A DNA stretch of 64,000 bases from Flavobacterium sp. DG2-3. GTDB lineage: Bacteria > Bacteroidota > Bacteroidia > Flavobacteriales > Flavobacteriaceae. The translations under genes were made by a program, and so were the position numbers. The stretch lies in assembly GCF_030730925.1 (NCBI RefSeq), contig NZ_JAVAMB010000011.1:62001-126000 (forward strand), written 5' to 3'. Positions 25,661 through 34,800 of the stretch are shown in pieces (within the stretch, counting starts at the first letter, position 1; every line of letters starts with the position of its first letter). Under the pieces are notes generated by a model. That model was not told the origin of the DNA. It saw nothing but the letters and a program-made list of their open reading frames with translations, and did no database searches.

Positions 25661-26308
25661 TTAATCTAATTTATTGATGTAGTATTTCGGGTATTTACTC
25701 GCTACAAAGGTAAATTGATTTTTTGATAATGGCTGATTGGTTTTAAAAGAATTAACGGTTAATGTTGTTTTTGTTCCGTTTTTTCCAGTTTCAATCAAAT
25801 TATAGATGTGTTTTGTCTGAACGTCAATACCTAAAAGAATCTCTTTTCTTTGATCTTTTCCGCTTGTAGGAACCAATTTGATGTATTGAATTTTTCTTCC
25901 TTTTACATTCTGAACGATATCCATATTGTATTTGTAGCCAGAATTGAAGAAAGTAAGCATTTTAGAAGGAGTAATAGCGTTATCATCCTTTTCGTTTACT
26001 TTAGAAATAGTAACTTCTTCATCTTCAGGAACAATAGTGTACGTTTTTTGGCCGTCAAAAATTTTGGTAACGCCCATAAAATTCAAAACATATTGATTTC
26101 CTTTCATCGTCACGTTTCCTTTACTGTCTTGATTGATGTTTTCTTTGGCGTTATTCAAAGAATATTTAAAATCGATAACAATATTGTTGTAGCTTTTAAT
26201 TTTAGAAGTTACTTCGTTCAATAAATCTTTCGCTTTTTTATCTTGAGCCTGACTAGAAGTGAAGCTCAAAAGCAATATAACTGCCATTTGAAAACACTTT
26301 TTAGTCAT
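25661..26308 (-). CDS. lolA: Outer-membrane lipoprotein carrier protein LolA
   Basis: 215 residues if started at 26308 (MTKKCFQMAVILLL), which begins with a good Sec signal peptide ending SSQAQ. An upstream in-frame ATG at 26353 is possible and would add 15 residues before the signal. The mature part starts KAKDLLNEVTSKIKSYNNIVIDFKYSL, the LolA pattern, followed by repeated beta-strands (YVLNFMGVTKIFDGQKTYTIVP). LolA chaperones lipoproteins across the periplasm. It lies 50-odd bases after ftsK and 8 bases before lptF/G. Confidence 0.85.
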   Translation of the reverse strand: MTKKCFQMAVILLLSFTSSQAQDKKAKDLLNEVTSKIKSYNNIVIDFKYSLNNAKENINQDSKGNVTMKGNQYVLNFMGVTKIFDGQKTYTIVPEDEEVTISKVNEKDDNAITPSKMLTFFNSGYKYNMDIVQNVKGRKIQYIKLVPTSGKDQRKEILLGIDVQTKHIYNLIETGKNGTKTTLTVNSFKTNQPLSKNQFTFVASKYPKYYINKLD

Positions 26309-26360
26309 GTTTGTGATAGAATTGTTGTTGATTTCTTGAATTTTTGCTTTCATGATTGGA

Positions 26361-28817
26361 TTAATTTTGTTCATTATTAAAAAATTGATCAAGAGCATTT
26401 AAATCTAAGATGTTTACACTGCGTGCTTTACTGCCTTCAAACGGACCAACAATACCTGCTGCCTCAAGTTGATCGATCAAACGACCAGCTCTGTTGTATC
26501 CTAATTTTAATTTTCGCTGCAATAAAGAAGCAGAACCTTGCTGTGCATTGACAATTATCTCTGCCGCTTCTCTAAATAAAGTATCTCTTTCGGAAATATC
26601 TATATCAAGATTGATGCCACTTTCTTCTCCAACGAACTCTGGAAGCAAATAAGCGTTAGGATACGCTTTTTGTCCGCCAATAAAATCTGTAATTTTTTCC
26701 ACCTCTGGAGTGTCAATAAACGCGCACTGAACACGCACAACATCATTTCCATTAGTGTATAATAAATCCCCACGTCCAATAAGCTGATCTGCACCTTGCG
26801 TATCCAAAATGGTTCTCGAATCGATTTTAGAAGTTACTCTAAAGGCAATTCTAGCAGGGAAATTCGCTTTAATTAAACCTGTAATTACGTTTACAGAAGG
26901 TCTTTGTGTGGCAATAATCAAGTGAATACCAATAGCACGCGCTAACTGAGCCAGACGCGCAATCGGAACTTCGACTTCTTTTCCTGCAGTCATAATCAAA
27001 TCGGCAAACTCATCGACAACCAAAACGATGTAAGGTAAAAATCGGTGACCCGCTTCTGGATTTAATTTTCTAGACTTAAATTTTTCGTTGTATTCTTTAA
27101 TATTACGAACCATCGCATCTTTTAATAAAGAATAACGATTGTCCATTTCTGTACAAAGCGAATTTAAAGTATTAACAACTTTTGCATTGTCTGTAATAAT
27201 AGCATCTTCTGTGTCTGGAAGCTTCGCTAAATAATGTCTTTCAATTTTATTGAAAAGTGTAAGCTCTACTTTTTTCGGGTCAACCAAAACAAATTTTACT
27301 TCCGCAGGATGTTTTTTGTATAAAAGCGAAGTTAAAACCGCATTCAATCCGACAGATTTACCTTGTCCCGTTGCTCCAGCCATCAATAAGTGAGGCATTT
27401 TTGCCAAATCGACTACAAAAGTTTCGTTAGAAATGGTTTTTCCTAATGCAATTGGCAATTCCATTTCAGCTTCTTGGAATTTTGCTGCTCCAATAACGCT
27501 TTTCATAGAAACCATAGTTGGGTTTTTGTTCGGAACCTCAATACCGATAGTACCTTTTCCTGGAATTGGTGCAATAATACGAATACCTAGTGCAGATAAT
27601 GATAAAGCAATATCATCTTCTAAACTTTTAATTTTTGAAATTCTAATTCCTGCTTCAGGAACAATTTCGTATAAAGTAACCGATGGACCAACAGTTGCTT
27701 TAATCTGTGCAATTTCAATTTTGTAGTTACGAAGTGTGTCTACAATTCTATTTTTATTTTCTTCTAATTCTTCTTGATTGATTGTAATTCCGCCAGTCGA
27801 ATATTCTTTTAATAAATCAATGGTTGGGAATTTGTAATTCGATAAATCCAAAGTCGGGTCAAAAAGTCCGAAATCGGCAACTAGACGAGAAGCTAAGTTT
27901 TCTTCGATTATATCTTCCTCCTCTGCTTTTTCAATAACAAAAGCTTCATCTGGAGTAGCAGTAACTTGCGTAACAGCTGGCTGAATTGGTTTTAGAATAG
28001 GATTTAATTCAATTTCAGACGAATGAGAAATAGTTGGTTTTAAAGCTTCTTTATTGATCTCGAATTGAGAATCTACAGTTTTAATATGAATGTTATCCAA
28101 TTCAGGATCGTTTTCTTCCTCTTCTTCTTTAATAGAAAACTCTTCCAGATTATAAGCACTTTCTGGTTGTGCAACAGCTGGTTTTAATGTGTCTAATTCT
28201 GATTTTAATTCTTTTTTAGTCGAATCAAAATAAGACTGGATTTTTTCTGGAGATAATTTGATTTTGAAAATCAAGTATACAATTAAACCGAAAAGCAGCG
28301 TAAGCAAAGTACCTGTTTTTCCGATATAATCTTGAAGGAATATATTTAATTCGTAACCAATTGTACCTCCTAATTCTGGTGCAGAAGTTGCAAAGAAGCC
28401 AAATAAAACAGAAACGATAATGATGGCAAAAATATCCCAGAACCAAGTGTTTTTGAGTTTTTGGGTCGAAAGTTCCAATGCAAGGAACATTCCCGTAAGG
28501 AAAAATAAACGCACGAATATGAAAGAAGCAAGTCCGAAACCTCGATAGATAATCAAATCGGCAAGATAAGCTCCGAATTTGCCAAGCCAATTCTCAGCCA
28601 CTTCAGTGCGATCGCCAAGCTGGTTTACAACGCTTTGATCGTTTTGCCATTGTCCGTTAACGTAAAAAGAAATAAATGCTACCAAAAGAGCAATAGAAAA
28701 AAGAACCAAAAGACATCCTAAAACAAATTTCTGTTGTTTAGACATCTTAAAAGATCTTTTATTTCCTTCTTGTTTATCGTTTTTTTTATCTACAGTTTCT
28801 TTTTTATTTTTTGCCAT
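26361..28817 (-). CDS. ftsK: DNA translocase FtsK/SpoIIIE
   Basis: 818 residues. Four N-terminal membrane helices (about 28-190), an acidic linker (~200-330, very rich in E), then the motor: alpha domain, Walker A GATGQGKS near residue 480, Walker B IVLVVDEFADL near residue 600, and the ATQRPSVNVITGLIKANFPARIAFRV block. The C-terminal gamma winged-helix (REAAEIIVNAQQGSASLLQRKLKLGYNRAGRLIDQLEAAGIV written in parts across ~740-780) reads KOPS-like sites. It pumps DNA at the division septum and couples chromosome dimer resolution to division. Second large gene of the minus-strand run. Confidence 0.96.
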   Translation of the reverse strand: MAKNKKETVDKKNDKQEGNKRSFKMSKQQKFVLGCLLVLFSIALLVAFISFYVNGQWQNDQSVVNQLGDRTEVAENWLGKFGAYLADLIIYRGFGLASFIFVRLFFLTGMFLALELSTQKLKNTWFWDIFAIIIVSVLFGFFATSAPELGGTIGYELNIFLQDYIGKTGTLLTLLFGLIVYLIFKIKLSPEKIQSYFDSTKKELKSELDTLKPAVAQPESAYNLEEFSIKEEEEENDPELDNIHIKTVDSQFEINKEALKPTISHSSEIELNPILKPIQPAVTQVTATPDEAFVIEKAEEEDIIEENLASRLVADFGLFDPTLDLSNYKFPTIDLLKEYSTGGITINQEELEENKNRIVDTLRNYKIEIAQIKATVGPSVTLYEIVPEAGIRISKIKSLEDDIALSLSALGIRIIAPIPGKGTIGIEVPNKNPTMVSMKSVIGAAKFQEAEMELPIALGKTISNETFVVDLAKMPHLLMAGATGQGKSVGLNAVLTSLLYKKHPAEVKFVLVDPKKVELTLFNKIERHYLAKLPDTEDAIITDNAKVVNTLNSLCTEMDNRYSLLKDAMVRNIKEYNEKFKSRKLNPEAGHRFLPYIVLVVDEFADLIMTAGKEVEVPIARLAQLARAIGIHLIIATQRPSVNVITGLIKANFPARIAFRVTSKIDSRTILDTQGADQLIGRGDLLYTNGNDVVRVQCAFIDTPEVEKITDFIGGQKAYPNAYLLPEFVGEESGINLDIDISERDTLFREAAEIIVNAQQGSASLLQRKLKLGYNRAGRLIDQLEAAGIVGPFEGSKARSVNILDLNALDQFFNNEQN

Positions 28818-28835
28818 TCTTGCGTTTTCCTTTGC

Positions 28836-29210
28836 CTAAATAAATTTTGGAATATAAATAATCAAGCCTATTGCTATTGCAGTCATTGCAGCAAAAAATA
28901 CTGCCCCTGCAGCGATATCTTTTATAAAACCGATTCGTCTGCTAAAATCGGGGTGGATAAAATCGGCTATTTTTTCAACTGCCGTATTTAATCCTTCAAT
29001 GCTTAAAACAAAACCGATGGCTAATGTCTGACATAGCCATTCGGTTTGTGATATATGAAAATAGAACCCAGCGATGGTCATGATAATTCCCAGTGAGAAT
29101 TGCACCATAATGCTGTGTTCGGTTTTTATTAATTTTACAGCTCCATTAAAAGCATATTTCATACTTTTTAAACGACCTGTAACAAAGGTATTATCTTTTT
29201 GAAACTCCAT
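28836..29210 (-). CDS. dgkA: Diacylglycerol kinase / undecaprenol kinase (DgkA family)
   Basis: 124 residues, three membrane helices, ending in a positively charged loop between them. The family signature is EGLNTAVEKIADF near residue 70. DgkA-family enzymes phosphorylate diacylglycerol or undecaprenol; which one is used here cannot be told. It starts 13 bases after the tpx stop and ends 18 bases before ftsK. Confidence 0.9.
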   Translation of the reverse strand: MEFQKDNTFVTGRLKSMKYAFNGAVKLIKTEHSIMVQFSLGIIMTIAGFYFHISQTEWLCQTLAIGFVLSIEGLNTAVEKIADFIHPDFSRRIGFIKDIAAGAVFFAAMTAIAIGLIIYIPKFI

Positions 29211-29223
29211 TTAAAGGAAAATA

Positions 29224-29721
29224 TTATAGTACAGCTAAAGCAGCTTCGTAATTTGGTTCGTTTGCGATTTCAGCAACTTGTTCTGTGTGAAGAACTTTTC
29301 CATTTTCATCAACAACAATGATTACTCTTGAATGTAAACCTGCTAATGGTCCGTCAACAATTTCAAGTCCGTTTGCTTTACCAAAAGCACCAGTTTGGAA
29401 ATCTGATAAGTTTACTACATTTTCTAAACCTTCAGCACCACAAAAACGTTTTTGAGCAAAAGGCAAATCTCTAGAGATACATAGAACAGTTGTGTTTTCT
29501 AATCCGCTTGCGCTTGCATTGAAAGTTCTAACCGATGTTGCACAAGTTCCTGTATCTACACTTGGGAAGATGTTTAAAACTAATTTTTTACCAGCGAAAT
29601 TACTTAAAGAAGCAACTGATAAATCGTTTTGTACTAATTTGAAGTCAGCTAATTGCGATCCAACTGCTGGTAATTCGCCTGATGTATGAACTGGATTTCC
29701 TCCTAATGTGATAGATGCCAT
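29224..29721 (-). CDS. tpx: Thiol peroxidase (Tpx, atypical 2-Cys peroxiredoxin)
   Basis: 165 residues. Peroxidatic Cys60 in FPSVDTGTCATSVRTFN and resolving Cys94 in FAQKRFCGAEGLENV, the intramolecular pair of the Tpx class. It reduces alkyl hydroperoxides in the cytoplasm using thioredoxin. First gene of the run that continues into dgkA and ftsK. A TACTTTTG -7-like element occurs on the minus strand at 29748-29755. Confidence 0.93.
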   Translation of the reverse strand: MASITLGGNPVHTSGELPAVGSQLADFKLVQNDLSVASLSNFAGKKLVLNIFPSVDTGTCATSVRTFNASASGLENTTVLCISRDLPFAQKRFCGAEGLENVVNLSDFQTGAFGKANGLEIVDGPLAGLHSRVIIVVDENGKVLHTEQVAEIANEPNYEAALAVL

Positions 29722-29946
29722 GATTTTTGTTTAAAATTAATGAGGCTCAAAAGTAAGGATTAAAATTTGAATCTAAAAGTATTTGTTATGGGTTTAAGGA
29801 GAGATTAAGAATGGTTTTGGGTAGCCACGAATTCACTAATTTACGTGTAGATAATTTGTCAAAGTTTAAAAATTTGACAAAGTTTTTCGATATAAATTGC
29901 CTCCAGCTTTAGCTAGTAGCACTTCAATCTAATGTATTATAAACAA

Positions 29947-29976
29947 AAACGGATGAGTTAATTTTCTCATCCGTCT
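29947..29976 (-). terminator. Terminator of the mannan-utilisation unit
   Basis: A 9-bp stem ACGGATGAG (29949-29957) / CTCATCCGT (29966-29974), with a T-rich tail in the minus direction, just past the kinase stop at 29982. The remaining gap to 29721 holds a 9-bp TTTGTCAAA inverted repeat (29855-29863 and 29873-29881) and no gene. Confidence 0.7.
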
Positions 29977-29981
29977 TTATT

Positions 29982-30881
29982 TTAATCACAAAGAAAACTC
30001 ACTGCTCCTAGTAAGGCGGCAATTTCATTATCGTTTGAAATGGAAACCTCAACTTTTAATCCTGATTCTTGAATCGTTTTATTAAATGATGCTAAAAACA
30101 AATCGCTAGCATTGGCAATTTTTCCGCCGATAATAATATGATCTGCTGTGAATTTTTGAATCCACGGAATAACAACTTTGGCTAAATCCTCCCCCATTCT
30201 TTCGAAAACTGAAATGGCCGACTGATCTCCACTTTTCGCTAAAGCATACAATTCTAAACCATTATTAAGATCTTCATTGCTTAAAGATTTATAATGTGAC
30301 AAAAGACCTCTAACCGAAACATAATCTTCTGCCATACCTTCTTTATAAGGCAAATTATATATTTCTCCATCAGCTGGAACAGAATTGCCTGAACTGATTG
30401 ATACTCCTTTATCAATAAAACAAGCACCTAATCCTGTGCCTAAGGTAACGGCCATTACTTTTTTAGAAAGATTTTCTTGCTGTTTAAAAACCTCCCCTTT
30501 TCCAAAACAAACGGCATCATTTTCAAAAAGAACCGGAAAATCTGCATTAAAACCAAGAGTTTCTAAAAGCAATTCTCTAATGTTTAATGCGTAAAAATGT
30601 TCGTATTTGGACTGGTCTTTAATCCAACAGATGCCGTTTTTATAATCAAATGGGCCAGGCATGCAAACTGCTATTCCCGTAATATTTTTAATTTTAGAAT
30701 TTTCTATTGCAGTGCAGATTACTTTTTTCCAGATATTCATGACCTCAGATACGGACTTATTCGAATCGAAAGATTCTTTGCAGAGCGAAAAGTCCAAAAC
30801 TTTCATATCGGTTTTATTGATAACCGCGGCAGTAATATGCGTTCCTCCTATATCTAGCCCAATGGCATGTGATGTATTCAT
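29982..30881 (-). CDS. ROK family sugar kinase
   Basis: 299 residues. The N-terminal phosphate loop AIGLDIGGTHITAAV and the mid-protein VTLGTGLGACFID and ENDAVCFGKGE blocks identify a ROK kinase. The zinc motif usual in ROK proteins (CxCGxxGC) is absent. It lies 22 bases after the GH125 gene, so mannose (or another hexose) released by the mannosidases is the natural substrate, giving hexose 6-phosphate in the cytoplasm. No HTH domain, so it is an enzyme rather than a ROK regulator. Confidence 0.85.
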   Translation of the reverse strand: MNTSHAIGLDIGGTHITAAVINKTDMKVLDFSLCKESFDSNKSVSEVMNIWKKVICTAIENSKIKNITGIAVCMPGPFDYKNGICWIKDQSKYEHFYALNIRELLLETLGFNADFPVLFENDAVCFGKGEVFKQQENLSKKVMAVTLGTGLGACFIDKGVSISSGNSVPADGEIYNLPYKEGMAEDYVSVRGLLSHYKSLSNEDLNNGLELYALAKSGDQSAISVFERMGEDLAKVVIPWIQKFTADHIIIGGKIANASDLFLASFNKTIQESGLKVEVSISNDNEIAALLGAVSFLCD

Positions 30882-30903
30882 TTTTACTTTTTTAGCTTTA
30901 GTA

Positions 30904-32367
30904 CTAGATATTTTTATCTTTTAAAATTTGAGGATAATGAATATTGGTGTGCACAATCATTTCGCCGAATAATGTATTGGCCCAAGCAAACCATTTACGA
31001 GTAAATTTGTTCACATCGTCTTTATGAAATGATTCGTGCATAAATCCAGTATCGGCATTGGTTTTAATTAAATTGCTGATACAGGCTTTTATTTCTTTTT
31101 CGTCTACACTCGTAATCGCTCTTAAAACAATACTCATAGGCCAGATCGTATCGACTCCCGTGTGTGGACCTCCAATACCTTCTCCTGCTTTTCCTTTGTA
31201 GAAAAATGGATTGTTTTCTGATAGCACTACTTTTCTTGTATTCAAATACAAAGGGTCATTTGGAGCAATTGCGCCTAAATAAGGCAATGATAGTAACGAA
31301 GGCACATTGGCATCGTCCATCATATGGAAACTTCCGTATCCGTTTACTTCAAAAGCAATAATTTTTCCGAATTTTGGGTGATTGATGATTCCGTGTTCGT
31401 TAAGACCTTTTTGAACTTGATCTCTTAATTCTGTCGCCTTTGCCACTAAATCATCGTCTTTTAAAGCTGGAAGAGAGAAAATCTCAATCAGATATCCTAA
31501 TATTTCAATGGCGAACATATTACTCGGAATCAAGTATCCAAACAAAGTAGAATCGTCACTTGGTCTAAAAGTCGACACAATTAATCCGCACGGTTTTACA
31601 GGATATCCGTAACCGCCTAACGGAACACCATCTGTTGCCCACGCCGTTTGACGCTGAAAACTGTAAGGTCCTCCTTTTCCGTCTAATCTTTGCTGTTCTT
31701 TAAAAGTTTGCAGAACTAATAGCATAGCTTCTTTCCATTTTGCATCAAATAAACTGATATCTCCTGTTTCTTTCCAATACCCGTGCGCTAAACGAACCGG
31801 ATAACACAAACTGTCAATTTCCCATTTTCTTTCATGAATTCCGGGCTGCATTTTGGTAAGGTCATTTTTCCATTCGCTTTCCTTCGCAAAATCTTTATAA
31901 AAAGCATTCGCATACGGATCGAGCAGAATACATTTCGCTTGACGATTAATTACTCCTTTTACCAATTCTGCCAATTTTGGATCTTCTTTTACAAACGGAA
32001 TATACGGCCAAATCTGCGCTGTACTGTCTCTAAGCCACATGGCATCGATATCTCCTGTAATGACATACGTATCTGGTTTTCCATCTATAATTTCAAAATC
32101 GACTGTGGTATCTAGTGTATTTGGAAAACAGTTTTCGAAAATCCATGCCAATTCTGGATTAGCGATTTGTTTTTTTACACGAACGATAGCAGCTTCGATT
32201 GCTTTACTTGTAAATTTTCTTTCGGCAACTGGAGGTCTTTTTGAAACAAAATCTTTTAAAGGAAATTGAAAAATATCTGAATTAAACCCGAAAGCTTCTG
32301 TTTGAATTGCCAATAATCCTGCTGAAAAAATGCCTGCGTTTTTTATAAATTTTCTACGTGACTGCAT
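30904..32367 (-). CDS. GH125 exo-alpha-1,6-mannosidase
   Basis: 487 residues. The N-terminus is a twin-arginine signal (QSRRKFIKNAGIFSAGLL). The GH125 signature TGDIDAMWLRDSTAQIWPY lies near residue 105, and the family continues with SFQRQTAWATDGVPLGGYGYP and GMPP-like blocks such as GPHTGVDTIWPMS. GH125 enzymes are metal-independent inverting mannosidases acting on alpha-1,6 linkages. Six bases from the GH92 gene, so cotranscribed. Confidence 0.92.
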   Translation of the reverse strand: MQSRRKFIKNAGIFSAGLLAIQTEAFGFNSDIFQFPLKDFVSKRPPVAERKFTSKAIEAAIVRVKKQIANPELAWIFENCFPNTLDTTVDFEIIDGKPDTYVITGDIDAMWLRDSTAQIWPYIPFVKEDPKLAELVKGVINRQAKCILLDPYANAFYKDFAKESEWKNDLTKMQPGIHERKWEIDSLCYPVRLAHGYWKETGDISLFDAKWKEAMLLVLQTFKEQQRLDGKGGPYSFQRQTAWATDGVPLGGYGYPVKPCGLIVSTFRPSDDSTLFGYLIPSNMFAIEILGYLIEIFSLPALKDDDLVAKATELRDQVQKGLNEHGIINHPKFGKIIAFEVNGYGSFHMMDDANVPSLLSLPYLGAIAPNDPLYLNTRKVVLSENNPFFYKGKAGEGIGGPHTGVDTIWPMSIVLRAITSVDEKEIKACISNLIKTNADTGFMHESFHKDDVNKFTRKWFAWANTLFGEMIVHTNIHYPQILKDKNI

Positions 32368-32373
32368 ATCTTT

Positions 32374-34656
32374 TTATTTTGAATTTGAATAAGAATATGG
32401 GAATGCTTCTTTTGTTGTACCTCTTTTAAAATTAGGCGAATTGGTCATATCAAAATTTAATTCCCCGCCTTTTAACACCTCAAAATGATTGATATAATTT
32501 TTAGTATGAAGGGAATTATTCCATTGTAACTCGTTTACATATTTGTTGGTTTCCGAATTATTTGGCGCGTTGATAATAAGCTGTTTTCCGTTTTCTAATT
32601 GTAAGGTTGTTTTCTTAAATAAAGGCGCCCCCAAAACATATTCGTCTGTCGCCGGACAAACTGGATAAAATCCCATGGCAGAGAAAATATACCATGCAGA
32701 AGTCTGACCGTTATCTTCGTCTCCGCAATAGCCATCTGGCGTTGGTTTGTACAAACGATTCATTACTTCTCTCGACCAATATTGCGCTTTCCAAGGTTCT
32801 CCAGCATAATTGTACAAATAAATCATGTGTTGAATGGGCTGATTTCCGTGGGCATATTGCCCCATGTTCATGATCTGCATTTCGCGAATTTCATGAATCA
32901 CGGCTCCGTAATAACTGTCATCAAAAATTGGAGGAGTCGTAAATACTGCATCTAATTTTGCTGTGAAATTTTTCTCTCCGCCCATTAAATCAATCAAACC
33001 TTGAATGTCATGAAAAACGCTCCAGCTGTAATGCCAGCTGTTTCCTTCGGTAAAGGCGTCTCCCCATTTAAACGGATTAAAGTTCGCTGGGAAACTGCCG
33101 TCTTTATTTCTTCCGCTCATTAAACCTACTGCTGGATTATAGAGTTTTTTATAATTCAGCATTCGTTTTTCATACAAACTAATTTCTTTTTTCGGGCGAT
33201 TTAATGCTTTTGCCAATTTCCAAATCGTAAAATCATCATAAGCATATTCTAAAGTGCGAGCCGCATTTTCGTTGATTTTTACATCATACGGAACATATCC
33301 TAAAGTATTATAATACTCCACTCCTTTTCTCCCCACCGCTTCTAGCGGACCTTCGTTATTCGCTCCGTGCAGCAAAGCTCCGTACAAAGTATTGATGTCA
33401 TAACCGCGTAATCCTTTTATGTAAGCATCAGAAACTACAGAAGCAGAATTGTTGCCTACCATTACATTTCTAAATCCTGGACTTGACCATTCTGGCAAGA
33501 ATCCGCCTTCTTTATAATCGTTTATTAATCCTTCCTGCATTTCTTTATTTATAGACGGATAAACCAGATTTAGCAAAGGATATAAAGCACGAAAAGTATC
33601 CCAAAATCCAGTTCCTGCATACATATATCCCGGCAGCACTTTTCCGTTGTAGGGACTGTAGTGCACAATTTTTCCATCTTTATCAATTTCATATTGTTTT
33701 TGAGGAAAACAAACAGTTCGGTATAAACACGAATAAAAAGTCTTTAGCTGATCTGTATTGGTATCTTCTATAGCAATTTTTCCTAAAACTTTATTCCATT
33801 CTGCTTTAGATTGCGCAACGGTTTCTTCAAAAGTAGCTTCCCCCAATTCTTTTAAATTTAATTCGGCCTGTTCAAAACTTATAAAAGAAGAAGCCACTTT
33901 CACATTGACTTTCTCTCCTTTTTTGGTTTTAAATCCAATAACTGCACCGACATGATTCCCTTCTGATTCTAATTTATCAGCGGCTAAATCTTTATTCAGC
34001 CAAGTTGAATTCGCTTCAAACTTTTTATCAAACAACAAAACAAAATAGTTTTTAAAATTTTGAGGAACTCCGCCGCTGTTGCGTGTTGTATAACCAATTA
34101 TTTTATTTTCTGAAGGAATTATTTTGATATAAGAACCTTTATCGAATGCATCAATTATAATGGAAGATTTTTCGTTTTCTGGAAATGTAATCTGAAAATG
34201 CGCTGCTCTTTCTGTTGTGGTAATTTCGGTGGTAACGTCATGATCAGCCAAATAAACGCTGTAATAATAGGGTTTTGAAACCTCAGCTTTATGACTGAAC
34301 CAACTCGCGCGTTCGTCTTCGGCGAAAGCCAATTTACCCGTAACCGGCATAATCGAAAACTGACCGTAATCGTTCATCCACGGTGAAGGCTGATGCGTTT
34401 GCTTAAATCCTTTTATTTTCTCGGCAGTATACGTATAGGCCCAACCATCGCCCATTTTTCCAGTTTGAGGCGTCCAGAAATTCATTCCCCACGGTCGACA
34501 AACTGCAGGATACGTATTCCCGTTTGAAAGATTATGCAGCGATTGTGTTCCCATTAAAGGATTTACATATTCTACAGGATCTAAGTTTTTTACCTGTGCA
34601 TTTAAGAAAAGGCAGGATTGCAATATTCCTAAAAAAATTAAACTCTTTATTTTCAT
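32374..34656 (-). CDS. GH92 alpha-mannosidase (first of two)
   Basis: 760 residues from the ATG at 34656 (MKIKSLIFLGILQ), giving a signal peptide ending LNAQ. A frame to 34686 would add 10 residues that lie inside the repeat-bearing gap. GH92 landmarks are present in order: VNPLMGTQS at the mature start, ATGFWDTFRALYPLLNL mid-protein, FTEGNSWHYSWSVFHDIQGL, QYAHGNQPIQHMIYLYNYAG and CGDEDNGQTSAWYIFSAMGFYP near the end. GH92 enzymes are Ca2+-dependent exo-alpha-mannosidases that remove 1,2-, 1,3- or other mannose links. Periplasmic. Confidence 0.94.
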   Translation of the reverse strand: MKIKSLIFLGILQSCLFLNAQVKNLDPVEYVNPLMGTQSLHNLSNGNTYPAVCRPWGMNFWTPQTGKMGDGWAYTYTAEKIKGFKQTHQPSPWMNDYGQFSIMPVTGKLAFAEDERASWFSHKAEVSKPYYYSVYLADHDVTTEITTTERAAHFQITFPENEKSSIIIDAFDKGSYIKIIPSENKIIGYTTRNSGGVPQNFKNYFVLLFDKKFEANSTWLNKDLAADKLESEGNHVGAVIGFKTKKGEKVNVKVASSFISFEQAELNLKELGEATFEETVAQSKAEWNKVLGKIAIEDTNTDQLKTFYSCLYRTVCFPQKQYEIDKDGKIVHYSPYNGKVLPGYMYAGTGFWDTFRALYPLLNLVYPSINKEMQEGLINDYKEGGFLPEWSSPGFRNVMVGNNSASVVSDAYIKGLRGYDINTLYGALLHGANNEGPLEAVGRKGVEYYNTLGYVPYDVKINENAARTLEYAYDDFTIWKLAKALNRPKKEISLYEKRMLNYKKLYNPAVGLMSGRNKDGSFPANFNPFKWGDAFTEGNSWHYSWSVFHDIQGLIDLMGGEKNFTAKLDAVFTTPPIFDDSYYGAVIHEIREMQIMNMGQYAHGNQPIQHMIYLYNYAGEPWKAQYWSREVMNRLYKPTPDGYCGDEDNGQTSAWYIFSAMGFYPVCPATDEYVLGAPLFKKTTLQLENGKQLIINAPNNSETNKYVNELQWNNSLHTKNYINHFEVLKGGELNFDMTNSPNFKRGTTKEAFPYSYSNSK

Positions 34657-34669
34657 ATTATATGTGTTA

Positions 34670-34778
34670 TCCTGCAAGGTTTCCAAAACCTTGTAGGTAT
34701 TTATCTTTTTTGCGAAATTTAAATCTCATTTATCTAAACTTTAAATTATACCTACAAGGTTTTGGAAACCTTGCAGGA
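34670..34778. repeat. Perfect 30-bp inverted repeat between the two GH92 genes
   Basis: Arms 34670-34699 and 34749-34778 are exact inverse complements (core CAAGGTTTCCAAAACCTTG), with a 49-base A/T-rich loop. Each arm is itself partly palindromic. It fills the 144-bp gap and is a dispersed element of the kind seen at 9650. Confidence 0.8.
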
Positions 34779-34800
34779 ACGTGTAATCTAAAATCTAAAA